Made by a program: the position numbers and the translations under genes
Shown here: one piece after another, positions 1-9,028 of the stretch
How positions within the stretch are numbered: the stretch's first letter is position 1
Layout: each line of letters begins with the position of its first letter
NCBI RefSeq assembly: GCF_009789575.1
Contig: NZ_CP046908.1
Span: forward strand, 1,054,001-1,118,000
Length of the DNA stretch: 64,000 nucleotides
Direction of reading: 5' to 3'
Source of the DNA: Stappia indica
Lineage (GTDB): Bacteria; Pseudomonadota; Alphaproteobacteria; Rhizobiales; Stappiaceae
The notes under the pieces: generated by a model
What the model was told of the DNA's origin: nothing
Seen by the model: the letters and a program-made list of their open reading frames with translations, nothing else
Database searches by the model: none

Positions 1-256
1 CCGCCACCTGGCCGCCGAGCGCCGCGGCGCCTTCCATGAACCCGGACCACTCCGGAAAGGCGGAAAGCTGCTCGTCGAAGCGGCCACGATCGGAGGCACG
101 GGCGTCGGAACTGGCATCGCGCACGGCGCCGGCCACCGTGTTGAGACGGTAGCCGGCCTCGAAGTTCAGCCGGAACCGCTCGGCAAGGCCGGGCGGCGGC
201 GCCTCGCGCAGGACATCGTCGTCCTCGCCGTCGAACTGGTCGAAAATGTTACTCAT
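1..256 (-). CDS. Phage internal virion (ejection) protein, N-terminal part
   Basis: This reading frame runs off the left edge. Its ATG (256-254) overlaps the stop of the upstream transglycosylase gene (TAA 251-249), the close coupling used throughout this late operon. The visible 85 residues begin MSNIFDQFDGEDDDVLREAP and are acidic, with no motif I recognise. Position after the other internal proteins, at the end of the tail module, suggests the large internal/ejection protein of a T7-like podovirus, but this is an inference from gene order only. Confidence 0.55.
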   Translation of the reverse strand, partial: MSNIFDQFDGEDDDVLREAPPPGLAERFRLNFEAGYRLNTVAGAVRDASSDARASDRGRFDEQLSAFPEWSGFMEGAAALGGQVA

Positions 257-2753
257 CGGGGATAAAACCCTCGCCCTCGTCGTCGACGAACTCCACGCCG
301 CCCTCGACGCGGCGCCGATACGGGTCTTCGCGCCGCTGGCTGAGGACGCGCTCGGAAGCGCCGGTCCCGTATTTGCGGTCGAACTGTTCGGCAAGCTCCG
401 GCTGGCTCAGCAGCAGCTGCACAGCCTTCTGGGGCGGCAGCGCCAGCGCTTCGGCCTTGCCTGTGCCGGCGCGCTCGGCCGCTGCCGTCTCGTCCAGCAC
501 CGCCCCTTGCCTTTGATCCGCCGGCCGAGGAGCATCGCCGCGGCTCATCCGCGAAAACAGGCTGGCGCCATAGGTGGCCATACGCTTGTCCACCCCCTGC
601 ACCTCCAGCACCTGGCGCAGCACCGCGTCGGCATGACGCCCATAGGCGCCCTGCACCTGGCCGACGAGGTCATGCATCGCCTTCGCCTGTGCCTTCGGAT
701 CGCCGGCACGGATCACGGCGGCAGCCAGGTTGCCGGCCTCGGCCAATGTCAGCGGCTGCCGTGCCATCTCCGGCATCTGCAGCGCTTCTTGCGCGGCCAG
801 CCGCGCATCCACCACGGCCAGCAGGCTTTCCGGGTTGTCGGGCGAGGCCTCGGCCGCCAGGTCGGCAACCGCCGGGAACGCTTGTTCCACGGCAAGCGCC
901 GGGTCGCGCTCGCGCAGCTTCAGGACCTCGCGGGCCCGCTTCTCGGCGGCAGCTTGTACCGCCTCCGCATCGACGAAACCGGGCGCGCCGGGTGCCGGCT
1001 CCAACGCCGCCAGGCGCCGTTCGATGTCCTCGGCCGGAAGTCCCTCAATGCCGGACACAGCATCGAATACCCACCCGGCCAGCTCGCGCTTGGCGGTCCA
1101 CGCCGCATGCTCTTCCGGAGTGAGCGCTGCCGCGATCGTATCGGGATCGGTGCCGGCGGAAGCGAAGTCGACAGGCTTGCCCGTCGCCTCGATCGACGAC
1201 ACGTCGTCCTCCAGCAGACGCCGGATACGCGCCTTTTCGATGCGCGCCGCCCCGTCCTTCGCATTGGCCTCGGCGCGAGCGTCCCGATACAGCGTCTGCG
1301 ACAGCGACTTCACCGTGGCGAAGGGCAGCTTCGCGAGCGGCCCCTCGCCGGTCTGCCAGTCCTCCAGCAGCGACAGGGCGAACTGCTCCTTCTCGCCCGG
1401 GGTCGCCAGATTGTCGAACACGCCCTGCACGCGCGCGGACGCGGCCACCCGCGCCATCCTTGCCTTGCGCTCGGACCCTTGTGCGGGCGTCAGCGTCCCC
1501 GCCTCCACCGCCGCGTCGACAGCGCGCGAAGATCGCTCCAGCTGGTCGGCAAGGATGCGGTCGCCTTCCGGATTGGCGCCGAGCGCATAGGCCTGCCGCT
1601 CCAGATCCAGCCCCCGCGCGGCCAGACCGTCGGAAACGGCCGCCTGCTCCTCCGCCTTGAGCCGCTGTTCGTGCTTGGCGGCCACGTTCATCGCATAGGC
1701 GCGCGAGCGGCCGGCAAAGGCGCGTTCGAAGGCTTCTCGCGCCTCCGGGTCGGCAAGGGAGCCGTCCTGCAGGTAGTAATCGTGGATCTCGCGCATCCGG
1801 CCGGCGAAGGCGGCCGGATCGTCGCCAAGCTCCTGGAACGCATTGGCAAGGTCGGTGGAAAGCCCCTCCTCGACACGCCAGGAATAGGCTCGCATCGCCG
1901 CCGCGTCGAAAGCCTCGCCGCGCATGGTTCCGTCGCGGCGCAGCTGCAGCGGCTGGTCGGACAGCTGCGGCAGGGTGGAGCGCACCGTCACGGCACCGCC
2001 GCCATTGGCGCGGGACAGCCATTTGCCGGCGAAGTCGCGCGCGAGCATCGTCTCGCTGCCGCCGTTCAGCAGCACCTTGTCCCGGCCGAGCACGTCCACC
2101 GCCCGCGCGTTCGGGTTGGCCAGCAGCTTCGCCGCCCCGCCCGCCCCCTGCTGGTGGGCAAGATACAGCTCGGCCGCGCTCGGCTCGCGCCCCAGCTCCT
2201 TGCGCAGATGCGCCGCGTTGTCGCGCGCCAGCCGCGCCGCCGCGTCGGAGGCTTGGGCCGGGTCGTAGCGGTCGGCCAGCCCGTATTGCGCCGCGGTGCC
2301 GTCGACGAACTGGAACAGCCCGCCGGCCGAGCTGCGCGGGTTCTTTGCGCCCGGCTGGAACGAGCTTTCGATCTCGGCGATCTTCAGCATCGCCGCCGGG
2401 TCGACGCCGTATTTCTGCGCTGCCGCGACGATCGTGTCGCGGATCGCGGCCGGCGCGTTGACCTGGGCGCGGCTCGGCGGCCCGCGCCGTTCCTCGGAAA
2501 TCGTTTCGGCCGCGCGCGCCTGCAGGTAACCGGCCGCACCGCGATCGCCGGCGGAAAGGCCGGCCATGGCGCCCTCGCGGACTGCGGCCTGGTCGGCCAG
2601 CGTCTTCAAGCGCGAGGACAGCGAGCCGGCCACACTGGCCAGCGCCCTCGCGCCGCCGCCGGTATCGACGGCAAAATCAGGCACGCCGCCGATCTGCGCA
2701 CGGCCGGTGAACTCGCCGAAGCGGCCCGGATCGCGGGAACTGCGGTTCGCCAT
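249..2753 (-). CDS. Phage internal virion protein with lytic transglycosylase domain
   Basis: An 834-residue protein. Residues about 105-215 form an SLT (lysozyme-like) domain: IAEIESSF with the probable catalytic Glu at 129, then a GLFQF segment and ELYLAHQQGAGGA, the usual family signatures. The remainder is long, Ala- and Glu-rich and mostly helical, as in podovirus internal core proteins that are ejected into the cell and open peptidoglycan for the DNA. The start follows the stop of the upstream gene after one base, so the two are translated together. It sits between a small internal protein and a further partial late gene. The role in DNA entry is inferred from domain and position; a purely lysis-related role is less likely at this place. 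Confidence 0.8.
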   Translation of the reverse strand: MANRSSRDPGRFGEFTGRAQIGGVPDFAVDTGGGARALASVAGSLSSRLKTLADQAAVREGAMAGLSAGDRGAAGYLQARAAETISEERRGPPSRAQVNAPAAIRDTIVAAAQKYGVDPAAMLKIAEIESSFQPGAKNPRSSAGGLFQFVDGTAAQYGLADRYDPAQASDAAARLARDNAAHLRKELGREPSAAELYLAHQQGAGGAAKLLANPNARAVDVLGRDKVLLNGGSETMLARDFAGKWLSRANGGGAVTVRSTLPQLSDQPLQLRRDGTMRGEAFDAAAMRAYSWRVEEGLSTDLANAFQELGDDPAAFAGRMREIHDYYLQDGSLADPEAREAFERAFAGRSRAYAMNVAAKHEQRLKAEEQAAVSDGLAARGLDLERQAYALGANPEGDRILADQLERSSRAVDAAVEAGTLTPAQGSERKARMARVAASARVQGVFDNLATPGEKEQFALSLLEDWQTGEGPLAKLPFATVKSLSQTLYRDARAEANAKDGAARIEKARIRRLLEDDVSSIEATGKPVDFASAGTDPDTIAAALTPEEHAAWTAKRELAGWVFDAVSGIEGLPAEDIERRLAALEPAPGAPGFVDAEAVQAAAEKRAREVLKLRERDPALAVEQAFPAVADLAAEASPDNPESLLAVVDARLAAQEALQMPEMARQPLTLAEAGNLAAAVIRAGDPKAQAKAMHDLVGQVQGAYGRHADAVLRQVLEVQGVDKRMATYGASLFSRMSRGDAPRPADQRQGAVLDETAAAERAGTGKAEALALPPQKAVQLLLSQPELAEQFDRKYGTGASERVLSQRREDPYRRRVEGGVEFVDDEGEGFIPDE

Positions 2754-2754
2754 G

Positions 2755-3297
2755 TTACCCCCTCGCCGCCAGGTCGATGCCGAACTGAGCCCCGGTGCCG
2801 AAGGCGCCGACGAGGCCGCCGAACCGCTCGCCCCGCGCCCGCGTGCGCAACCCGTTGGCGCGCAGGCGGTACAGGGCGGACTGCATGTCGGAATTTTCGC
2901 GGCTGATGGACAGCTCGCTGGCCGCCCGGCGCTTGGCCGTCTGGTTCGCCTGCTGGCCGATGCCGGCCGTGATGTCGATGCCGGCCGCCGCCGTCGCCAC
3001 CTGGTTCTCGCCGAGGATGCGCAGCAGCTCCTGCTTCATACGGGTTTCCGCCTGGGTGCCCTGCACCTTCTCCTGCCCGGCCTGGATGTCGGCCTGCAGC
3101 GCGGCGCTTTCCGATGCCCCGCCCAGCTGACCGAGAATGCCGGCCGCCGTGCCGACGCCCTGCAACACCGAAAGGGCGGTGGAGCCGAACCCGCTCGCCG
3201 CGCCCGTCGCAGCACCCGCCGTCGCCGCGGCGGTGCCGCTGGCGCCCAGCCCGAGCGCGCTTCCCACCTGTGCGATTGCGGCCACAGCCAGTTCCAT
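2755..3297 (-). CDS. Small phage internal virion protein
   Basis: A 180-residue protein with a hydrophobic Ala/Gly-rich first third (ASGTAAATAGAATG) followed by a charged, helical, Gln-rich part (QADIQAGQEKVQGTQAETR). This pattern, and the place between the tail nozzle gene and the transglycosylase internal protein, matches the small internal virion proteins of podoviruses (T7 gp14-like), which are thought to cross the outer membrane during ejection. No catalytic motif is seen. The assignment is by order and composition. Confidence 0.6.
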   Translation of the reverse strand: MELAVAAIAQVGSALGLGASGTAAATAGAATGAASGFGSTALSVLQGVGTAAGILGQLGGASESAALQADIQAGQEKVQGTQAETRMKQELLRILGENQVATAAAGIDITAGIGQQANQTAKRRAASELSISRENSDMQSALYRLRANGLRTRARGERFGGLVGAFGTGAQFGIDLAARG

Positions 3298-3322
3298 GAC
3301 GTCTCTCCCTGATAGGATCAGC

Positions 3323-5389
3323 CTACAGCGCGTATTCCAGCGTCACCGACCGGACGGTCAGGCGGCCCGGTCGCAGTTGCGAGATCGTCAGCTTCGGTTC
3401 CATGGAAAAACCGGTGAGCCCGCGCACGGTGATCGTGTCGGTGACGCCCTGCTGCAGCTCCGGCACATCGGCCGTCAGGCCGAACCGGAGCAACGGCACA
3501 TCGCGCAGCGGCCCGTCGTTTGCGGCGACGGCCAGGCTCGTGCTGTCGACGACGGAAATATGCGCCGAGTGCAGGCGCGCGCGGCGCTTGAGCACCACGT
3601 TAGGGCCCACGTCGCGCGGCGGCGGCAGCGTGCGCACCAGCGGCGCCGTCCAGGTGCCGGCATAGCCGCCGGAAACCTCGAACGGCAGCGTCACGCTGCC
3701 CGAGAGCGGCGTGAAGGGGCCGAGCACATGCCCGTCGGCGACGATCCAGATTTCCCGGCCGTTGAACCGCGACAGGCCAGTGATCGTGGCCGAGGCCGGC
3801 TCCAGCGTGAAAGCCGTCGCCTCGTCGAGCAGCAGAGCGTCTTCCAGCCGCTCCAGCCGCCGCCCGTCCGGACGGTCGGTCAGGAACATCAACTCGTTGC
3901 GACCGTTGACGGCCGTGGCGATGAACTCCGCCGCGCCCGAGGTCAGCCGGCCGAAGGCCATGATGTCCTGTTCGCGCAGGACGGTGGCGATCCGGGCGCG
4001 GCCGTCGTCCTGCACCATCGACTGGATGTTGCCGGACGTCGACTGCACCGCCCGGCGCACCGCCAGGTCGCGCACGCTGTCCACCAGGTGCGGCGCCAGC
4101 AGGCTCACGTCGCGCGACACGAAGTTGCCTTCCACGTCGGTGAAGCGGGCCTCGCCGATCACGCTTCCGGTCGCGGAAACGTAGTTCAGCGCGCCTTCGT
4201 TCTTGACCACCGGCACGCCCGGACGCACGCCGCGCTCGCCGAACGCCACATGGTTCGGCGGTTCCGATTGGGACAGCGCCCGCTCGGCGATCCAGTATTC
4301 CGCCTTGTTGGTGAAGATGGTCAGGTTGCGGCTGTCGGTGATCCGCTCGATGGCTTCGCCGCCGTCCGTGTCCATCGGCACCAGCGCGGGGCCGGCCGCG
4401 CCGACGAACCGCACGTCGAAGGAGAAATAATCCGCTTGGCGCGAGAACATCCAGGCATTCGGCAGGCCCTTGAAGCCGCCGACGATCAGGCGCTGATTGT
4501 AGAACGTGCCGCAACGCGGCCAGCCGCGATCGGCGGAGATGACGTCCTCGCCCGGCGAGACGCCGACCGTCGTCTTGCTGGCGAGGATCGCGGCATCCGC
4601 CTTGTTGATCACGGTGCCGGACAGCGCCCAGCCGTCGCCTTCGTTGCCCGCGCCGGTGAACTCCACGTCGATCTTGGTGCCGCCCGCGCCGCCGCTCACC
4701 GAGGTGACGGTGATGCCGGCCGAGACGTTGGGCAGATCCTCGATGGCGGCCTCGATCAGCCCGGCCAGCACGGTCATGTCGCTGTCGTAGGTGATCGAGG
4801 CGCTTTCCTGCTGGCTGACGGTCAGGTTGAAGATCGATGTGCCCGTGGACAGGCCGACGAATTCCAGCCGCCACTTTGCCGGCACGCCGTTCGTGTAGTC
4901 GCCGCCGCCGATCGGGCCGCCATAGTCGTAGGACGGCACGCCGACATAGGGCAGGTTGTCGACGCTCCAGCTCGTCGGGCCGGCATGCTTGATGCGCTTG
5001 GACTGCAGATCCGGGTGAAACAGCAGCATCGTGTCCAGCCGCTGCGCATCGGTCACCGCCGGCAGCATGCCGGCCGTCAGCCCGCTGATCGTGAAATCCG
5101 TCAGCTTGGCGGTGGCCGACCAGGCCGCGGCCTCGCCGGGGCGCAGGACGATGTCGTAGACGCTGCCGTCCGATGCCATGAACGGGAACAGCCGCGCGGC
5201 ATCGGCCGCCACGCCGCCGACATCGCGCAAGCCGCCGCGCCAGCGAAACCCGCCCTGCGGGATCGAGACCACATTTTCCATGTGGTCGGCGCCGGTGGTG
5301 AAATACTTGAGATTGGTCCGCTCGTGCAGCAGCTTGTCGAGCTCGCCGGCGGTGAAGGCGCTTTGCAGGCGACCGGGACGGGCGACCAT
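3323..5389 (-). CDS. Phage tail nozzle / tail tubular protein B-like
   Basis: A 688-residue protein with an N-terminus (AFTAGELDKLLHERTNLKY, then PQGGFRWRGG) typical of the long beta-rich tail proteins that follow the adaptor gene in podoviruses, where they form the distal part of the short tail tube. There is no signal peptide or enzyme motif. The gene starts 3 bases after the adaptor gene stops. The length fits the usual range of about 650-800 residues. The function is inferred from this N-terminal pattern and from the order adaptor, nozzle, internal proteins. Confidence 0.7.
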   Translation of the reverse strand: MVARPGRLQSAFTAGELDKLLHERTNLKYFTTGADHMENVVSIPQGGFRWRGGLRDVGGVAADAARLFPFMASDGSVYDIVLRPGEAAAWSATAKLTDFTISGLTAGMLPAVTDAQRLDTMLLFHPDLQSKRIKHAGPTSWSVDNLPYVGVPSYDYGGPIGGGDYTNGVPAKWRLEFVGLSTGTSIFNLTVSQQESASITYDSDMTVLAGLIEAAIEDLPNVSAGITVTSVSGGAGGTKIDVEFTGAGNEGDGWALSGTVINKADAAILASKTTVGVSPGEDVISADRGWPRCGTFYNQRLIVGGFKGLPNAWMFSRQADYFSFDVRFVGAAGPALVPMDTDGGEAIERITDSRNLTIFTNKAEYWIAERALSQSEPPNHVAFGERGVRPGVPVVKNEGALNYVSATGSVIGEARFTDVEGNFVSRDVSLLAPHLVDSVRDLAVRRAVQSTSGNIQSMVQDDGRARIATVLREQDIMAFGRLTSGAAEFIATAVNGRNELMFLTDRPDGRRLERLEDALLLDEATAFTLEPASATITGLSRFNGREIWIVADGHVLGPFTPLSGSVTLPFEVSGGYAGTWTAPLVRTLPPPRDVGPNVVLKRRARLHSAHISVVDSTSLAVAANDGPLRDVPLLRFGLTADVPELQQGVTDTITVRGLTGFSMEPKLTISQLRPGRLTVRSVTLEYAL

Positions 5390-5392
5390 GGA

Positions 5393-6016
5393 TCAGCCTC
5401 TCCAGGCGCGGGTGAGCGGGTTGTCGTCCCAGCCGGGACGGCGCGGCGGCGTCGACAGCGCATTCGTGGTGATTGCCGCGCGCATCTCGCCGCCCCGCTT
5501 CGCCTCCGTTGGCGTGCCGTAGGCGCGGGTGTGCAGGACTTCGTGCAGGTTGCGGTCGCTGGCGACCGACAGGGCGAACGAGGCTCCCACAGAGGTGATC
5601 GTCGCGGCGCGAAACGTCGCGGTCCAACGGTGCGGTTCGGGCCGGAACTGGCAAAACGCCCACAGCGCCGGAGCATCGGAATGGACCTGACCGTTGATCT
5701 GGGCAAAGCGCCAGAACCGGCGGTCCGGGTCGGTCGGATCGTCGGTGAGCCATAGCGGCGGGCTGAGCAGCGGTCCCGGCACGTTGAACACGGTGGCGAA
5801 GCCGGATGCCGGCGCCGGGCCGTCGACAGCCGACAGCTGGCGCAGCTCGTGCGCGAAGGAGAAGGGCTCCAGCCCCAGATTGAAATCCACCACCGCCTCG
5901 TAAAGCAGCGAGGCGGACTGCCCGCCGATCACTTCGTCGTCGAGATCCTGCAGCGGCTCGGCGCCGATCAGGGCGAACGCCGAATTGACGATGTCGAGAT
6001 GCGTAAGCAGCGCCAT
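5393..6016 (-). CDS. Phage tail adaptor / tail tubular protein A-like
   Basis: A 207-residue protein beginning with DIVNSAFALIGAEPLQDLDD and a following ASLLYEAVVDFNLGLEPFSFA. This N-terminus (helix with a GAEPI-like turn, then a segment on arrival of the tail) is characteristic of the adaptor ring that binds the portal and carries the nozzle in podoviruses. The length is normal. It lies directly upstream of the nozzle gene in transcription order and after the capsid genes. Confidence 0.75.
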   Translation of the reverse strand: MALLTHLDIVNSAFALIGAEPLQDLDDEVIGGQSASLLYEAVVDFNLGLEPFSFAHELRQLSAVDGPAPASGFATVFNVPGPLLSPPLWLTDDPTDPDRRFWRFAQINGQVHSDAPALWAFCQFRPEPHRWTATFRAATITSVGASFALSVASDRNLHEVLHTRAYGTPTEAKRGGEMRAAITTNALSTPPRRPGWDDNPLTRAWRG

Positions 6017-6083
6017 GACAACTCCCCGTCGATGGACGCCGCGGCGGACCGAGAACCGCCGCGGCCCCTTTCAGCCGCAAGCC

Positions 6084-6593
6084 TCAGGAGGCGGCGAGCA
6101 GGCCGGAAGCGACGAGCGCGGCGTGGATCGCCGCAATGTCCGCCGTGTTGCGGTCGACCGCCCGCGCCAGAGAGGCAAAGTTGCTGCGGATCGCGGCAAC
6201 GTCGGTGGCGTAGGTCGTGCCGTCGGCCAGGGCCGCGATCGTATCGGCCGGGGTGCCGGCGGAATTGTCCGTCAGATCGGCCCCGGTGAGGGTGACCGCC
6301 GTCTGGTCGCCGCTGACGGCGGCGGTGTCGCGCGAGATCGTCACCGTCGAGGAGGAGACGGCGTTGAAGACGTACATGCGCACCGTCGGCGTGGTCGCCT
6401 TGGCCATCGTGGCGATGAGCACGTCGCCGACCTTCAGCCGCTCGTTGAGCGACAGGAAATAGTCGGACGTCTCGACCTGAGCCGCCGTGTCGTCGGTGAC
6501 ATAGGCGTGCAGCGCACGGTTCGAGCCGGCGACCGAGGCGTTGGTGGTGCCGATGTGATCGAGGGTCCGGAAGCCGGACTTGGTGAGTGCCAT
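6084..6593 (-). CDS. Possible capsid cement/decoration protein
   Basis: A 169-residue protein rich in Thr, Ala, Ser and Val, with many short beta-type segments and a C-terminal helix (TDVAAIRSNFASLARAVDR). No enzymatic motif. It follows the major capsid gene immediately. In Bordetella phage BPP-1 the gene in this place codes for the jelly-roll cement protein that staples capsid subunits, so a cement or head-fibre role is the best guess. This rests on synteny and composition only. Confidence 0.5.
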   Translation of the reverse strand: MALTKSGFRTLDHIGTTNASVAGSNRALHAYVTDDTAAQVETSDYFLSLNERLKVGDVLIATMAKATTPTVRMYVFNAVSSSTVTISRDTAAVSGDQTAVTLTGADLTDNSAGTPADTIAALADGTTYATDVAAIRSNFASLARAVDRNTADIAAIHAALVASGLLAAS

Positions 6594-6657
6594 TGCAGGA
6601 GCTCCTTGGCTCGTGGCGGGAGGGATGCCGGCGGCCTGGCCGCCGGCGCCGATGTCG

Positions 6658-7530
6658 TCAGACGATGGCGATGGCGCCGTCGCTGGCGGTGCGGAACCGC
6701 TTCACGCCCTTGCCCTCCTGCAGGAGGGTGGCGGCGCCCTTCGCTTCCATGTTGATCGACCACCAGTCGTACTCGTTGTGCCACTGCTCGCGCATGGCGA
6801 GGTCGGTGTGAGTGGCCCAGCCGACGGCGGACTTGTGCCAGATGAACAGGTCCTGCTTGTTCGCCTCCGGCACCGGATAGAGGTCCTGCGCGTCCTCTTC
6901 CTCGAAGAGGAACCAGTTGACGCCGTTCCAGAACCGGGTGTCGGTCGCCTTGACGAAGGGCAGGTCCGGCCCGACATGTTCGGCCGAGTTCACCACCTTG
7001 TTGGCGAGCAGCTGGTTCCATTGCAAGGCGGGGAGGCCGCAATAGACGTTGCCGTCCCACGGCACCTTGTCCTGCTGCAGCGCCTTGCAGAGCGTCATGG
7101 CGTTGGCGGCATTGAAGGCGGCGGACGAGAAGTCGAGGCCCGTCACCGAGGTGACGCCGGCCGCCATCTTCTCGTAGATCTCGATATCGGTAGCGCGGCC
7201 GAGGGCCATTGCACCGCTCTCGTAGACGACTTCGCGTTCGTCGATCGACATGCGGTCGAGGTCCCACTCCTCGACCGTGTCGAAGCACTTCCAGGTGATC
7301 AGATCGACGGAGAACTTCTTGCGCTGCGCGTTCGACGGGATGTTCTTCTGGTTGCGATCCTTCTTGTGAGCCTTGGACTTGCCGGCCAGGTAGAAGATCG
7401 CCTTCTCGGAGCCCTCGAAGCGAACGGGCTGGGAGACGGTCGGACGCAGGCGGTTGCCGCGCTCCTGGTAGATGTGCATGGCGCGGGCCGGATACTGCGT
7501 CCGGAACCACTCGGGTGCCTGTGCGGTCAT
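6658..7530 (-). CDS. Phage major capsid protein
   Basis: A 290-residue protein if started at ATG 7530 (MTAQAPEWF), which has GAGG six bases upstream; the frame stays open to 7689, but that extension lies over the terminator and leader and looks non-coding. Features such as AMALGRATDIEIYEKM, FNAANAMTLCKALQQDKVP and a NVYCGLPALQWNQLL segment fit the capsid proteins found after scaffold genes in BPP-1-like and related podoviruses. It has its own leader: a strong terminator separates it from the scaffold gene, so it probably also has its own promoter or escapes termination by processing or antitermination. Confidence 0.75.
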   Translation of the reverse strand: MTAQAPEWFRTQYPARAMHIYQERGNRLRPTVSQPVRFEGSEKAIFYLAGKSKAHKKDRNQKNIPSNAQRKKFSVDLITWKCFDTVEEWDLDRMSIDEREVVYESGAMALGRATDIEIYEKMAAGVTSVTGLDFSSAAFNAANAMTLCKALQQDKVPWDGNVYCGLPALQWNQLLANKVVNSAEHVGPDLPFVKATDTRFWNGVNWFLFEEEDAQDLYPVPEANKQDLFIWHKSAVGWATHTDLAMREQWHNEYDWWSINMEAKGAATLLQEGKGVKRFRTASDGAIAIV

Positions 7531-7687
7531 GACAACCTCGATGTTGACGAAAGGGGAAACACCGGGGCCGGAGAGGCCGCAGGCCGCGCGCGGGTCCGCT
7601 GCCAGGGCGGAGAGGCCGCGCGCGCCGCAGGTCCGCTCGGTGCGCAAGGCCATCCTCGCGCTTTGCCGCTTGGGTAAACCGGGCAAC

Positions 7688-7713
7688 AAAAAACCCCGGC
7701 GGGTGGCCGGGGT
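7688..7713 (-). terminator. Intrinsic terminator between scaffold and capsid genes
   Basis: On the minus strand an 8-bp perfect stem (ACCCCGGC / GCCGGGGT) with a 5-base loop is followed by a run of Ts (7692-7688). It lies 26 bases after the scaffold stop and 158 bases before the capsid start. Confidence 0.8.
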
Positions 7714-7739
7714 CTCTTGTGGTCTCGCGGGTGGGCTGC

Positions 7740-8663
7740 TTACCGCTTCGGGCGGTTCGTCGCCTCGTCGTAGCGCCGCCGCAGATCCTCGTCGAAGCGC
7801 TTGTTCGGATCCGGATGGTTCCGGTTGCGCGGATCGATCTTCGGATCGGCGTGCAGCTTCTTCACGTCCTCGTCGGTAAGCTCGCCCTGGGTGACGCTTT
7901 CGCCGGCGATGCGGATGCCGTTCTCCGCCAGGCGGCCCGACAGCCCGCGCAGCAGGAAGTTGCCGGCCGCCGTGTCGGTCAGCGTCAGGAGCAGCGCCTC
8001 GACATCGGTTTTCATGGCCTCGGGCACGCCCTTGAGCTGCTTGGCCAGCCCCTTGGCGAAACCGTCAGCCTCCACCAGCGCATTCTGCGCACTCTTGGCG
8101 TCGAAACCGCCTGCCGTCGAGAAGGACTTGATTTCGGCGGCGGCATCGTAGGGAGCGCCCAACAGCCCGCCGTCCACCAGCGGCCCATAGACGCCCGAGA
8201 CGAACTTCTGCAGCTGCTCGTTCGACAGCCCGGCCTCCTTCGCCGCCTGCCGTGCGTTGGTCCAGACCGGGTTGTTTTCCAGGTCGCGGAAATACGGCGC
8301 CAGCTTCTCGTCCGGCTGGAACGTGTAGCCGTCGACCGTGTCCGGAGCCTTCGGCGCGGTCGACAGCTTTTCGCGCAGGCCCTCGGCACGCCGGCTGACG
8401 TCCGTATAGGCCGGCAGCATCTTGGCGATCGTCTCATCCGGAGTGGAGCCGACGAACTCGGCCGGCAGTCCCTCCGGGGGCGTCCAGGCACCAGCGCCCG
8501 CAGGCGGCGTTTTGCCGTCGCCGCCGCCGGGCTCGCCGCCCGCCCCCGCTCCAGACCCCGCTCCGGCCGCGCCGGCCAGACCGCCGCCACCGCCACCACC
8601 GGCCCCGCCGGCGCCATCCGGCGCCCGGCAGGGCGCAAACCGCTGCAAGTCGAAGAAGGTCAT
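7740..8663 (-). CDS. Phage capsid scaffolding protein
   Basis: A 307-residue protein with a very Gly/Ala/Pro-rich N-terminal region (about residues 15-60), then a helical, acidic middle part (QPDEKLAPYFRDLENNP, EAGLSNEQLQKFVSGVY) and a charged C-terminus (DLRRRYDEATNRPKR). This is the composition of podovirus scaffolds, and the gene lies between portal and capsid. The ATG (8663-8661) overlaps the stop of the preceding gene as ATGA. Confidence 0.7.
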   Translation of the reverse strand: MTFFDLQRFAPCRAPDGAGGAGGGGGGGLAGAAGAGSGAGAGGEPGGGDGKTPPAGAGAWTPPEGLPAEFVGSTPDETIAKMLPAYTDVSRRAEGLREKLSTAPKAPDTVDGYTFQPDEKLAPYFRDLENNPVWTNARQAAKEAGLSNEQLQKFVSGVYGPLVDGGLLGAPYDAAAEIKSFSTAGGFDAKSAQNALVEADGFAKGLAKQLKGVPEAMKTDVEALLLTLTDTAAGNFLLRGLSGRLAENGIRIAGESVTQGELTDEDVKKLHADPKIDPRNRNHPDPNKRFDEDLRRRYDEATNRPKR

Positions 8664-9028
8664 GTCACGTCTCTCGGTTTTGTGGGTTCGCCCTGGCCTT
8701 TCGCGATCTGCCGGGCGATTTCATGCGCGACGCTGTTCTGTCCTTCGCGAAAAGCGCCGTAAACGGCCATGGACTGGATATCCAGGCCAAGGCTCGAGAA
8801 AAACACGGTGCGCCGCAGCGTCGTGTCGAACAGCGCTTCCAGCGCCTTGAGACCGCCGGGCGTCCTGGCGAAGTCGGCCCAGGCGCGGGCGATGGCCTCC
8901 GCGTCTTCCTGCGCCCTTTCCTGCTCCAGCTTGAGGGCGGCGGCGACCTTCTCATCCAGCTGCTGGAACCAGTCCCAGCCGCCGTTCCGCGCCCCGGAAA
9001 CCACGTCCTGAAAGCTCATCGGGTTCAT
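8660..9028 (-). CDS. Bbp19-like phage protein
   Basis: A 122-residue protein (MNPMSFQDVVSG). The C-terminal part, LKALEALFDTTLRRTVFF followed by VYGAFREGQNSVAHEIARQI, is the signature of the Bbp19-like phage family: a small domain ending in a YREGQ-type helix, found next to the portal gene in BPP-1-like and several other tailed phages. Its function is unknown; a role at head assembly is guessed from position. Both ends overlap neighbours by ATGA, which fixes the start at 9028. Confidence 0.7.
   Translation of the reverse strand: MNPMSFQDVVSGARNGGWDWFQQLDEKVAAALKLEQERAQEDAEAIARAWADFARTPGGLKALEALFDTTLRRTVFFSSLGLDIQSMAVYGAFREGQNSVAHEIARQIAKGQGEPTKPRDVT

Noticed and set aside
246-6080. Long open frames on both strands opposite and across the tail genes
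   Set aside because: They are Arg/Gly/Pro-rich shadows of the high-GC virion genes, with no family motif and no ribosome-binding site; the minus-strand genes in one frame have coherent motifs.
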